This document shows, one piece after another, positions 1 to 7,039 of a stretch of 37,534 bases of DNA. Source of the DNA: Buttiauxella noackiae ATCC 51607 (GTDB taxonomy: Bacteria; Pseudomonadota; Gammaproteobacteria; Enterobacterales; Enterobacteriaceae). Numbering within the stretch: position 1 is the stretch's first letter; each line of letters starts with the position of its first letter. A program made the position numbers and the translations under genes. A model generated the notes under the pieces. It did not search any database. It was given only the letters and a program-made list of their open reading frames with translations, and had not been told where the DNA came from. The stretch lies in NCBI RefSeq assembly GCF_001654865.1, contig NZ_LXEO01000037.1, positions 1 to 37,534 of the forward strand. The letters run 5' to 3'.

Positions 1-260
1 AATTTATTTCTTACTTTATTTATATTGTTAAACAATGGCTTGCAATCAGCATTTAGCAGACCAAGACTAATAAGGATATCCACTTTTAGAATAAAACTTA
101 TTCTTTTAAGCTCTAATGAATTAGAGTTATCTAACGCCATATGCAACACTTCATCTATAATACTATCTATAGCAAAATGTCCTTTTATAACGAGGGATAG
201 TTCACTTTCATCTTTATCAAACAATTCGTAAAATGTCTCTATAGCAAATTTACTGTCCAT
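1..260 (-). CDS. Partial HEPN/MltR-like protein, N-terminal part
   Basis: The reading frame enters from the left edge and starts at an ATG at 258-260, or at an in-frame ATG 12 bases upstream; neither has a clear ribosome site. About 86 residues are visible. The pattern is a helical segment, then LELKRISFILKVDILISLGL, then a segment ending NKVRNK at the cut. A helix followed by 'ALGL' and an (I/V)RN motif is typical of small all-helical HEPN-type proteins such as the MltR family, where RN is followed by FAH. The residues that would complete the motif are outside the window. AT-rich codon use differs from the flagellar genes. The family call is recognition by eye and tentative. Confidence 0.4.
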   Translation of the reverse strand, partial: MDSKFAIETFYELFDKDESELSLVIKGHFAIDSIIDEVLHMALDNSNSLELKRISFILKVDILISLGLLNADCKPLFNNINKVRNK

Positions 261-707
261 ATAATTAACCATTTTAAAGTACGTTAGTAGATTCATTCTA
301 TATGAGAAGTATTCCATCCGGATAGTACGTTTTACCTGATTAATTACTCGCCCTTCCCACTTAAAAAAAATCCGTCAGCGCGCAATGCTATCCCCGCCAC
401 GCCTACCCACTTCATGGGTGGGTTTTAATGCAGGTGCATGCCCCCCCTGAGCCGCGCCAGCTCTGGGGTGACGAAGTGTAAAAAATACGGGGTTTTACTG
501 TCTCAGTTCTGCCTGCCGATGCGCATAAACACAGATCTGTACCGAGGTATATTTCTGGTGATTATCTACTCTTGAAGCCGCATCAGGCCAGAATCCGATG
601 GACGTTAAAATGTTGCTATTTTTAGCCGAATAATTGATTTCCGGACTTGCCACCAGCAAATGCCAGTGGCCATCTATAAACTCAGAAACAATTAACGATA
701 ATTGCTC
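261..707. other. Intergenic stretch with no recognised gene
   Basis: No convincing coding frame is seen. A short ACCCA/TGGGT inverted repeat near 408-422, followed by GGGTTTT, could be a weak terminator in the plus direction. The composition shifts from AT-rich on the left to GC-richer on the right, consistent with a junction between acquired and resident DNA. Confidence 0.4.
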
Positions 708-1109
708 TTAACTACCCCGGTAAGTTGAGTAACCGTATTGACTCAACAGCAAAGGGATATGGAGCTTTTGATTCGTACTGGTGACGTTGAAAATCACAGG
801 AACTGATGGGAAGAATGTTTCCTGATTATTTGCCTTGAAATAATCCCCCACTTTAAAGGTCACTTTATAGATGCCTGGTTCCATATCACCATTGGCCGGG
901 AAAAGTGATTTGATTCTGCCGCCGGTATCCGTTTTTGAAGTCGCAAAATGCTTCCAGTAAGAACTCTCTTGTTTGTCCAGTTCCACGACTACGCCCTGGG
1001 AAGGCAAACCAGTCTGTTGATTGAGAATGTGAACACTCAGTGTTCCTTCTGGTGCTGCAAGTGCACTGAAGCTAATCAGGGAGAGAATTGAAGCTGCTAA
1101 GATTTTCAT
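708..1109 (-). CDS. hiuH: 5-hydroxyisourate hydrolase, periplasmic
   Basis: This is a transthyretin-related protein that hydrolyses 5-hydroxyisourate in urate breakdown. The start chosen is the ATG at 1107-1109, giving 133 residues that begin with a Sec-type signal peptide (MKILAAS to ALAAPEG). A longer reading upstream would bury the signal. The mature protein opens with LSVHILNQQTG and closes with the family signature SQYGYSTYRGS, which contributes active-site residues; the GDYFK segment in the middle is also characteristic. Length and exported form match enterobacterial HiuH (formerly YedX). It stands alone, with no other purine-catabolism gene visible. The ribosome site is weak (AGG about 9 bases upstream). 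Confidence 0.93.
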   Translation of the reverse strand: MKILAASILSLISFSALAAPEGTLSVHILNQQTGLPSQGVVVELDKQESSYWKHFATSKTDTGGRIKSLFPANGDMEPGIYKVTFKVGDYFKANNQETFFPSVPVIFNVTSTNQKLHIPLLLSQYGYSTYRGS

Positions 1110-1507
1110 TGCGTTAACCTGTTGTGAATTTGTTAACGGATTATATGAACCTACACACATAATAAAATTAAACTTTTTGTTATATGTCTGCGTCTTTAAG
1201 ACTGAAATTGCCGTTCAGTACAGAGAACTCTGCCGTAAGAAAATCAACAAGGGTTAGAAGGAGTGCGTGAATAGTCTGCAACTTATGCAACCCATAAAAT
1301 TCTTTGGAAAACAGCTCGCATTCCGTCTGTTAGTGGGTTGGTTAACATTTCCGATTTACGTTATAGTCAGCGCCGCTGCGGCAAAATCCGCAGCCGGGTT
1401 TCGCAGCCTGGAAAAACTATAAGGATTCACTTGATGTTATGCATTGAGTGTCAATGTCTCCGCGCACCTGTTGGATGCACAGTTCAAAAACTGTACACAC
1501 AACTTCA

Positions 1508-1615
1508 ATGGTGGCTCAGGCAGGGCAGCCTTCGGGCTGGCCGGTGTCCTTGTAGGCCGGTACTGCGAACCCTGTCTGGGCTACCACCAAAAGAGTTTCG
1601 CAGCTCCGGTGGTAG
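1508..1615 (+). pseudogene. Ash-family (P4-like phage) gene remnant
   Basis: From the ATG at 1508 the frame reads MVAQAGQPSGWPVSL, then a TAG at 1553-1555, then AGTANPVWATT and on to a second stop at 1613-1615. MVAQAGQP-GWPVS is the recognisable core of phage Ash-family proteins found in P4-like satellites and many enterobacterial prophages. The in-frame stop and lack of an upstream coding segment indicate a decayed copy. The same DNA forms a strong stem with a UUCG loop (1526-1539) inside a larger imperfect GGTGG...CCACC pairing, so it may persist as an RNA leader for the downstream gene. Other overlapping frames here are not supported as genes. Confidence 0.5.
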
Positions 1616-1640
1616 TCGTTATCACTACAAGGAGATGTAA

Positions 1641-1931
1641 ATGACACTTTCACACAGCCCCACCTTCCTACCTTTTCAATCAGACTGGCACAAAGCCGAT
1701 ATCATCGCCGCACTGCATAAAAAAGGCACTTCACTGGCTGCCGAATCCCGCGCAGCAGGATTAAGTTCCTCAACTCTTGCCAATGCGCTGATACGCCCAT
1801 GGGCGAAAGGGGAACTGATAATAAGCAAAGCCATTGGCGTACCCGTCGAAACCATCTGGCCGAGCCGCTACTTTAATCCCCAAACCAACGAGCCGATCGT
1901 CAGGCTAATGCGCACACGTCATCCGAAATAA
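1641..1931 (+). CDS. sfsB: SfsB/Nlp-type DNA-binding protein (Ner family)
   Basis: The 96-residue protein is a small helix-turn-helix regulator of the Nlp/SfsB type, related to phage Ner repressors. Recognisable segments are DWHKADIIAALHKKGTS, then AAESRAAGLSSSTLANAL with RPWAKGE (the helix-turn-helix), then the tail IWPSRYFNPQT. A strong ribosome site AAGGAG lies 7 bases before the ATG. In E. coli the homologue was linked to maltose and sulfur-related gene activation; whether it does that here is unknown. Its position directly downstream of an Ash-like remnant suggests it arrived with, or is a relic of, a phage or satellite. Confidence 0.85.
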   Translation: MTLSHSPTFLPFQSDWHKADIIAALHKKGTSLAAESRAAGLSSSTLANALIRPWAKGELIISKAIGVPVETIWPSRYFNPQTNEPIVRLMRTRHPK

Positions 1932-1936
1932 ACGAT

Positions 1937-1974
1937 TAGCGTCATTTACCAGAATCTCTGCGTAGGTGACGCTA
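1937..1974. repeat. Inverted repeat downstream of sfsB
   Basis: TAGCGTCA (1937-1944) pairs with TGACGCTA (1967-1974) across a 22-base spacer. There is no T-tract, so a plain terminator is unlikely. It could be an operator or a processed 3' hairpin. Confidence 0.35.
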
Positions 1975-2144
1975 TGATTAGCTTGAATGATTTCAGAAGA
2001 AGAAATGAAAATATTACAGGTGTATTCTGAACGATGATCAGAATAATGCATATAACACCGCCAGAATCATTACCCTATAAAGAACTTGTGATATTATAAG
2101 AATGTTTTTGTATAAAAAAACCAAATGTTAACAAACACAAGCAA

Positions 2145-3263
2145 ATGAAAAAAAAGAGTAATTATATTATGAATTATGATGATGCCATTGGTGAAGAGAG
2201 ACGCAAAATGATCTCTCTCAGTGGCGCATGGTTTATTGTTGTGACATTAACATTGTCTGCCTTTGTTTTGTTTTATGCCTATTTCCTGGATGACAACAAA
2301 TATATAACAGCAAATATTTACAGTAAGAATTTTGCATTTATTTATGTATTATTTATATCCACATTATGGGTTGTTCGCACATTAAACCCTTCTTATCTCG
2401 ATAAAAACTGGATGAGAAACGCATCAATACTCATTTTTATTAATGGAATGATATGGGGAGGCGTCGTTTTTTGTTATATCATGGAAAACCGTCTTCTCGG
2501 GCCAGTTTTTCTTTGCTTAATTGTATTATTTTGTGGTGTTGTATCTGGTTATACATTAAAACTTATTACTGTTTACTGCTTACCTATTTTTAGTTCATTA
2601 TTGCTGGCGACATTTTTAAAAAATGGATTACTTCAAACCATGTATATGTCTATTATACTCTCAGGGGTTTGGTTCATTATCAAAACCAGCGATTCTTTAA
2701 TTAAAAAAAGGATAAATAAGGAGATTGCGACTTCATTAATTTTAGAAAAAAAAGCATATAATGCACACCATTATGCCCAAACAGATTATCTGACAGGTGT
2801 TTTTAATCGGCGCGGTTTTGAGAACGAGTTTAAAAAAACAGTTTCTAATTGTTTGATTCAACAAAAACCCTTTGCAATCATACTTGTTGATATCGATTTC
2901 TTTAAGAAGATAAATGACACTTTTGGTCATATTGCTGGCGATGACTGTCTTATTACGGTTGCTGATAAAATCAAAAGCTGTATTAAATTTTACGCATCCA
3001 GTGTTTCTCGCTATGGCGGAGATGAATTTATTATCATCATCAATGATGCAACCTCTGCAAAGGTCGAGATGATTTGTCATGATATCAAAAAATCCATTAA
3101 TGAAAGTAGCTTAAAATTGATAGGGGAAAGGTGCATTTCAGTCACTCAAGGTGCGGCTATTTGCAATAATATCAAGAGTGTAAATGATATTATCAATGAT
3201 GCAGATAAGGCTCTTTATGAGGCAAAGGAAAATGGAAGAAACTGCTACCGAATCGCTGAATAA
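2145..3263 (+). CDS. Membrane GGDEF diguanylate cyclase
   Basis: The 372-residue protein has an N-terminal membrane half, with about six hydrophobic segments between residues 24 and 188, and a C-terminal GGDEF domain (about 213-372). Catalytic features present are DYLTGVFNRRGF at the domain start, the metal-binding region VDIDFFKKINDTFGHIAGD, and RYGGDEF (about 289-295). These predict cyclic di-GMP synthesis from two GTP on the inner face of the membrane. The usual inhibitory RxxD site, ending five residues before GGDEF's Arg-Tyr lead, is replaced by residues with neither the Arg nor the Asp, so product inhibition there is unlikely. The start could also be the ATG at 2169, which has AAAGAG about 10 bases upstream. 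The gene is AT-rich and stands alone. Confidence 0.9.
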   Translation: MKKKSNYIMNYDDAIGEERRKMISLSGAWFIVVTLTLSAFVLFYAYFLDDNKYITANIYSKNFAFIYVLFISTLWVVRTLNPSYLDKNWMRNASILIFINGMIWGGVVFCYIMENRLLGPVFLCLIVLFCGVVSGYTLKLITVYCLPIFSSLLLATFLKNGLLQTMYMSIILSGVWFIIKTSDSLIKKRINKEIATSLILEKKAYNAHHYAQTDYLTGVFNRRGFENEFKKTVSNCLIQQKPFAIILVDIDFFKKINDTFGHIAGDDCLITVADKIKSCIKFYASSVSRYGGDEFIIIINDATSAKVEMICHDIKKSINESSLKLIGERCISVTQGAAICNNIKSVNDIINDADKALYEAKENGRNCYRIAE

Positions 3264-3429
3264 CTCCTATCTACCAGAAGGAGATAATCATTCATGGTAA
3301 TGACTACATCCGTAATAAGAAGAGTCAGCTGATATAGGATGGTCTATCTTTATCATGTACCGCAAAATTTATCATTATTGACTGGTGCAAGCTGCTGATA
3401 CGGCCCCCTTGTTTATGGAGAAGGAATTA

Positions 3430-3834
3430 ATGAATCAGTCATCACTCCTTCCACATTCTTTCCCTATGCCAGAAATCCCGGGCGTTACCGTGACGCATGG
3501 CGGGCTGCATTATCTGCAACCTGAATTGCTACTGGATTTTATTAGCGTCTCGGCGCAACCGCTCGCTTCTGTCACCCCGGTTGCTGTGCTCTACGCCGAT
3601 ATCGGCGTCTTGCAGCGCATTGATTTACGTAAAATCCCTGTCCCTATCAATGGGCGCATTGTTTACCCTGTTAGTTCTCTGGCACTTCCCAGTCTGCGCG
3701 CAAGGCTCATCATTAACGGGCCGTTCAAGAAGCTAAAATTCCAGGGCACTCTGATTGCTGCAACGACGGAACCGTCGGTGCAAAACATGACGCTCATTGG
3801 CCTGGCGCTAGAATTTACAACCCTTCAATCCTGA
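3430..3834 (+). CDS. Hypothetical protein, 134 residues
   Basis: I do not recognise this family. The ATG at 3430 is preferred because AGAAGGAA lies 5 to 6 bases upstream; in-frame starts at 3385 and 3415 lack this. The protein has no signal peptide or membrane segment. It is rich in hydrophobic beta-like stretches (VTPVAVLYADIG, LRARLIING, MTLIGLALEF), suggesting a compact soluble beta-rich fold. GC content is higher than the GGDEF gene upstream, from which it is separated by about 165 bases. Nothing in the context assigns a role. Confidence 0.6.
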   Translation: MNQSSLLPHSFPMPEIPGVTVTHGGLHYLQPELLLDFISVSAQPLASVTPVAVLYADIGVLQRIDLRKIPVPINGRIVYPVSSLALPSLRARLIINGPFKKLKFQGTLIAATTEPSVQNMTLIGLALEFTTLQS

Positions 3835-4050
3835 CTTATGGCGACGTCCCACTACCATAAATTCAGAAACGACAACGGACCAAATCCCACCCTACAATGA
3901 CTGAATTGTGGGCTCTGTCACACTCTTAACGCTATGTTACGCCCTACACAAAAACGGGCTGTAAACCGATTTCCCCACCCTCTTAATTCGGGTTACAATC
4001 AATTAATCACTGTATGAATGAACAGTTTAATTGCTATGATCTGACTTTAA
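3835..4050. other. Intergenic region before the small ORF
   Basis: No gene is seen. The only recognisable element is the LexA-type box at 4010-4025. Confidence 0.5.
4010..4025 (+). promoter_or_regulatory. LexA-type SOS box
   Basis: The site reads CTGTATGAATGAACAG, i.e. CTGT-N8-ACAG, with flanks close to the enterobacterial consensus TACTGTATATATATACAGTA. It lies 25 bases before a 50-codon ORF and about 320 bases before the RIO kinase gene. A LexA repressor bound here would control one or both. Confidence 0.6.
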
Positions 4051-4203
4051 ATGGCGAAAAGATTGGTCGAACTGGGTAACCTGGATGTGCGGGGTCTCGA
4101 TTTACAAGGTGTTAAACGGGATAATTATCAGCTAGCCCAAATGATAGAGCACCTGGGAATCACAATTATCGGCCAGGCTCGCTGTATGGTATGTGTTCAG
4201 TAA
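4051..4203 (+). CDS. Possible small SOS-regulated ORF, 50 residues
   Basis: The frame runs from MAKRLVELGNLD to ARCMVCVQ. No obvious ribosome site precedes the ATG, and I do not recognise the sequence; it could be the surviving end of a longer gene. The LexA-type box just upstream is the main reason for listing it. It ends in a cysteine-containing tail (RCMVC) and has no membrane segment. Confidence 0.3.
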   Translation: MAKRLVELGNLDVRGLDLQGVKRDNYQLAQMIEHLGITIIGQARCMVCVQ

Positions 4204-4343
4204 AATGTTCGTCTGCAGACAAGCAATAAAATACATATAGTTACGTTATCCCTACCGATTTCGCCAGAAAATCACCCACATTTTCACGTATCATCAACGG
4301 TGTTATTGGTACGAAAAGCGGCTGAAATAAGGTATAAAGCGGC

Positions 4344-5204
4344 ATGAAAATCCCAAATAGAATCCAACCGCTGGTTGATGATGGCCTGATCGACGATGTG
4401 CTTCAGCGGCTGAAAAGCGGCAAGGAAGCTGACGTTTACACCGTTTTATGCGGTGACAAGATCCAATGTGCCAAAGTGTACAAAGAAGCTACACAACGTA
4501 GCTTTAAACAGGCTGTGCAGTATCAGGAAGGGCGAAAAGTCCGTAATACGCGTAATGCCCGTGCGATGCAAAAAGGCTCAAAATTCGGGCGCAAGCAGCA
4601 GGAAGAAACCTGGCAGACAGCCGAGGTCGAGGCATTGTTCCGCCTTGCTAACGCCGGGGTGCGCGTCCCACAGCCATATATGTGTATTGACGGCGTTCTA
4701 TTGATGGAGCTGGTCACAGATGCTGAAGGCGCTGTGGCTCCACGTCTGAGTGATGTCACTCTGGATGAAGAGAGCGCTGTCGCTGATTTCAATACCATGA
4801 TCCGCAATATCGTGCGCATGTTGTGTGCAGGCATTGTGCATGGCGATTTGTCAGAGTTTAACGTGCTGCTTGATGCGCAAGGGCCAGTTATTATCGATTT
4901 GCCGCAAGCCGTCGATGCCGCCGCAAACAACCATGCTGAATCTATGTTTGAACGTGATGTGAATAACATCACTGAATACTACGGCCAGTTCGCACCGCAT
5001 CTGCTGCAGACACGGTATGCAAAAGAGATCTGGGCGTTATATGAAGATGGGAAATTAACCCCGGAAACACCGCTCACCGGTCTTTTCGTTGAAGAAATTC
5101 ATGACGTGGATATGGATTCATTGATTGATGAAATCATTACCGCAGAGGATGAGTATTACGATCGTCAGCGGGCAGCCAAAGAACGCGACCAGCAGTACGA
5201 GTGA
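4344..5204 (+). CDS. RIO1-family serine protein kinase
   Basis: The 286-residue protein is an atypical protein kinase of the bacterial RIO1 type. The nucleotide-binding loop is SGKEADVYTV (about residues 25-34), with the expected lysine in AKVYKEA. The catalytic loop is HGDLSEFNVLL (His166, Asp168, Asn173) and the metal-binding loop is IIDLPQAVD (Asp about 184), the typical RIO replacement of DFG. The acidic C-terminal tail (EDEYYDRQRAAKERDQQ) is also typical. The length matches the bacterial family. A ribosome site (AAGG) lies about 9 bases upstream. The gene is not part of an obvious operon; its substrate cannot be told from the sequence. Confidence 0.9.
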   Translation: MKIPNRIQPLVDDGLIDDVLQRLKSGKEADVYTVLCGDKIQCAKVYKEATQRSFKQAVQYQEGRKVRNTRNARAMQKGSKFGRKQQEETWQTAEVEALFRLANAGVRVPQPYMCIDGVLLMELVTDAEGAVAPRLSDVTLDEESAVADFNTMIRNIVRMLCAGIVHGDLSEFNVLLDAQGPVIIDLPQAVDAAANNHAESMFERDVNNITEYYGQFAPHLLQTRYAKEIWALYEDGKLTPETPLTGLFVEEIHDVDMDSLIDEIITAEDEYYDRQRAAKERDQQYE

Positions 5205-5272
5205 TGGGGTTAAAAGTGGCTGGCGTGGCAAAATAACAAATATTGGATATCGAAACGGTTATTTACGCAGTT

Positions 5273-5430
5273 TATAGCCGTCATATTTCACGTTGTTGAT
5301 GCGTTGGCTACTCCTCTTCGCTCCAGTCACCAGATTTACTATGCTCATTGCACTATGAGCCTCTTCCATGAGGCTCACCCTTCAGGACAGCGCTTGCCGC
5401 CTGCCCATAACTCGAATTATTTTGGGTATA
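5273..5430. repeat. ERIC/IRU element, long variant
   Basis: The left end, TATAGCCGTCATATTTCACG followed by TTG and GATGCGTTGGCT, and the right end, CTTGCCGCC ... AACTCGAATTATTTTGGGTATA in pieces, match the ends of enterobacterial repetitive intergenic consensus elements (TATA...GGGTATA borders, CGCTC...CAGTCAC core). At about 158 bases it is longer than the usual 127. The centre contains an extra perfect hairpin, GAGCCTC (5357-5363) with GAGGCTC (5370-5376). ERIC elements are transcribed within mRNAs and may act on stability. Confidence 0.75.
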
Positions 5431-5482
5431 TATTTGTCATAATTGAGAGGGCATGAATGTGCAGAGTAAGAAATATAAAAGG

Positions 5483-5752
5483 TTAAACTGATTTAGGTAT
5501 GAGGTTTTCGCTGACGCTGTAATCCAATAAATGCCAGTTAAGAGTTTGCCCCGAGTGATAAGGCATAACACTTCCTTTCTCAACACTGACGACCTCCGTC
5601 ATCGCATTGATAGCAGCACTCCACACACCGCTTTGTTGGCAGATTGTTCCGCTGTACTGGGTATAGCCTAATGGCTTCCGGCTCTCGCCCTCCTGAGAAC
5701 CGTCAACATTGAAGCCAGAACCATAATGATAAAGGGAACTGTCTATCTTCAT
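5483..5752 (-). CDS. Unknown 89-residue protein with late-flagellar-type promoter
   Basis: I do not recognise this family with certainty. The ATG at 5750-5752 has an excellent ribosome site (AGGAGG, 7 bases upstream). The protein has no signal peptide or membrane segment; it contains SGTICQQSGVW and, later, GSVMPYHSGQTLNWHLLDY. The pattern GxxCxxSGxW ... MP ... W is reminiscent of short domains in secretion-related immunity proteins, but the match is too weak for a call. A sigma-28-like element (5791-5818) resembling those of lafA and lfgM lies upstream, and the gene is next to the laf operon on the same strand, so it may be a late Flag-2 gene. Confidence 0.6.
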   Translation of the reverse strand: MKIDSSLYHYGSGFNVDGSQEGESRKPLGYTQYSGTICQQSGVWSAAINAMTEVVSVEKGSVMPYHSGQTLNWHLLDYSVSENLIPKSV

Positions 5753-5790
5753 TATGTAACCTCCTGGAAATTAATAAGTGGCTACTAAGA

Positions 5791-5818
5791 AATGCGACAC
5801 AATTCTTGAACAAATTAA
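5791..5818 (-). promoter_or_regulatory. Sigma-28-like promoter before the 89-residue gene
   Basis: On the minus strand: TTAA, 16 bases, GTCGCATT. The same arrangement occurs before lafA (TTAA-N16-GTCGTTTT) and lfgM (TAAA-N16-GTCGCTTT). The start of transcription would be about 40 bases before the ATG. LafS, encoded in this window, is the obvious candidate sigma factor. Confidence 0.5.
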
Positions 5819-5835
5819 TACCGTGAGGAAACTTT

Positions 5836-6987
5836 TTAAACACCAACTTTGCGTGATTTTACTGATGTCACAGTAGCTATTTTTAGCTCTTCAAAGCGAC
5901 GGGAGCCTTCCGTATATCCCCACGCAGCCACAAGCTCAGCTTTACCAGGAATGTTTGTTGCTTCGCCACCCGCCTGAAGAACAATTTTTGCTGCTTGCAG
6001 CCGTTGACTTAATGACTGACGTAACGCTTTTAATTCCGTCGGGCTCATTAAACTTGCCTGCATAGGGAACACTGATTTGCCGGGTATCGCCTGGGCGATG
6101 GTTTGAGGCGTCTGTTTGGTTCCGGGAAGGTTCTCAAGCCCCAGGGCTGAAAATATCCCACTGCTAATCACGTTTTCATCAAACGGGATGGTGCCGTTTT
6201 CATGGCGAATAATCGCTTTGCTTAACGCACTCAATACCGAGGGAGCAGTAAGATCCAGCCGTTGATGAGGAGAAACCCCCAGAGCCTGGCTTACTTTGCT
6301 GATATAGCTGGAAGTGTCGTTGTTGTCTGAAGCTGGGGCCCAACGAGAAATCACCTTGCTAATGGTATCCAGCCCGCGACGATGGTAAGAAAGCAGGTTC
6401 ATCCCCAGTGCACGTATACCGTGTTCCGGGGATGAAAACTTAGCAAAGCGCCCGTCATTACCCGTTTGCCCCTGCCATTCAAAGAGCTCACTGGCTTCGA
6501 GATTGCCGGGATTATTGTTACGAATGCCGCGAATATTCCCCGCGTCCGCGGCACGCGCCGTTAGGCCGTTCTCACGGACTTCACGCGTTGCTGTGCGTGA
6601 AACGGTTTGCCCGCTTTCATTCCAGGGTTTGCCAGTGCGGCTGTTTTTACGCAGCGATAACCGTTTCATGAGGGAGATTTGCTTTTCGCTCCACCCCTGG
6701 CTTTTGGCAAATTTCACCAATTGTTCAAGCGTTGGCGTTGTGCTGGCTGTCGAAACAGGACGAGCCGTTTCAGAGCGTGGTGGTGGAGCCGCAGCTTTCA
6801 CATTTTCCACTTGTTGTTTTTGTAAGGCGGAAAGCGCCTGCTGAAAAGATGCCGTACTGGCAGACGCCGTGCTTACGCTTTTAGCAGGCTCAGTATTTGC
6901 CGCAGAGGCTGCAACAACCGGCTTTTCCACTGGCAAAGGGGTATTTTTTGCTTGTTGGCGGTAATAATACTGGGCAATAACCGACAT
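5836..6987 (-). CDS. Flagellum-linked lysozyme-domain protein
   Basis: The 383-residue protein begins with a low-complexity Ala/Ser/Pro-rich region (about 1-90) and a short basic segment. A lysozyme-like domain follows (about 150-260), marked by RGIRNNNPGNLE, FEWQGQTGNDGRFAKFSS, PEHGIRALG, LLSYHRRGL and RWAPASDNNDT. This signature is shared with phage virion-associated peptidoglycan hydrolases. The C-terminal 120 residues are unassigned. There is no signal peptide, so export would need the flagellar route or another path. The start has a good site (GAGAGGAA). It lies 52 bases after lafU on the same strand. Because LfgJ here lacks a hydrolase domain, this protein may open the cell wall for the lateral rod; that role is inferred. 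Confidence 0.8.
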   Translation of the reverse strand: MSVIAQYYYRQQAKNTPLPVEKPVVAASAANTEPAKSVSTASASTASFQQALSALQKQQVENVKAAAPPPRSETARPVSTASTTPTLEQLVKFAKSQGWSEKQISLMKRLSLRKNSRTGKPWNESGQTVSRTATREVRENGLTARAADAGNIRGIRNNNPGNLEASELFEWQGQTGNDGRFAKFSSPEHGIRALGMNLLSYHRRGLDTISKVISRWAPASDNNDTSSYISKVSQALGVSPHQRLDLTAPSVLSALSKAIIRHENGTIPFDENVISSGIFSALGLENLPGTKQTPQTIAQAIPGKSVFPMQASLMSPTELKALRQSLSQRLQAAKIVLQAGGEATNIPGKAELVAAWGYTEGSRRFEELKIATVTSVKSRKVGV

Positions 6988-7039
6988 GAGTTCCTCTCAA
7001 AATACGCCGGCGGGATCCCTGATACCACCGGAAAGCAAA

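Noticed and set aside
25-231. 68-codon plus-strand frame
   Set aside because: It is the shadow of the minus-strand HEPN-like frame, which starts at 260 and has a better protein pattern.
360-480. Possible tRNA or attachment site in the GC-rich stretch
   Set aside because: No cloverleaf or T-loop consensus (GTTCRA) can be found; only a short hairpin is visible.
1338-1644. Two overlapping frames of 100 and 66 codons before sfsB
   Set aside because: They lie in other frames of the Ash-like remnant; their residues are frame-shifted versions of the same repeat-rich DNA. The 66-codon frame overlaps the sfsB start and could serve as a leader ORF, but nothing else supports it.
5483-5752. Assignment of the 89-residue protein as a secretion-system immunity protein
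   Set aside because: The GxxCxxSGxW pattern is suggestive, but too short, and no effector or secretion gene is near.
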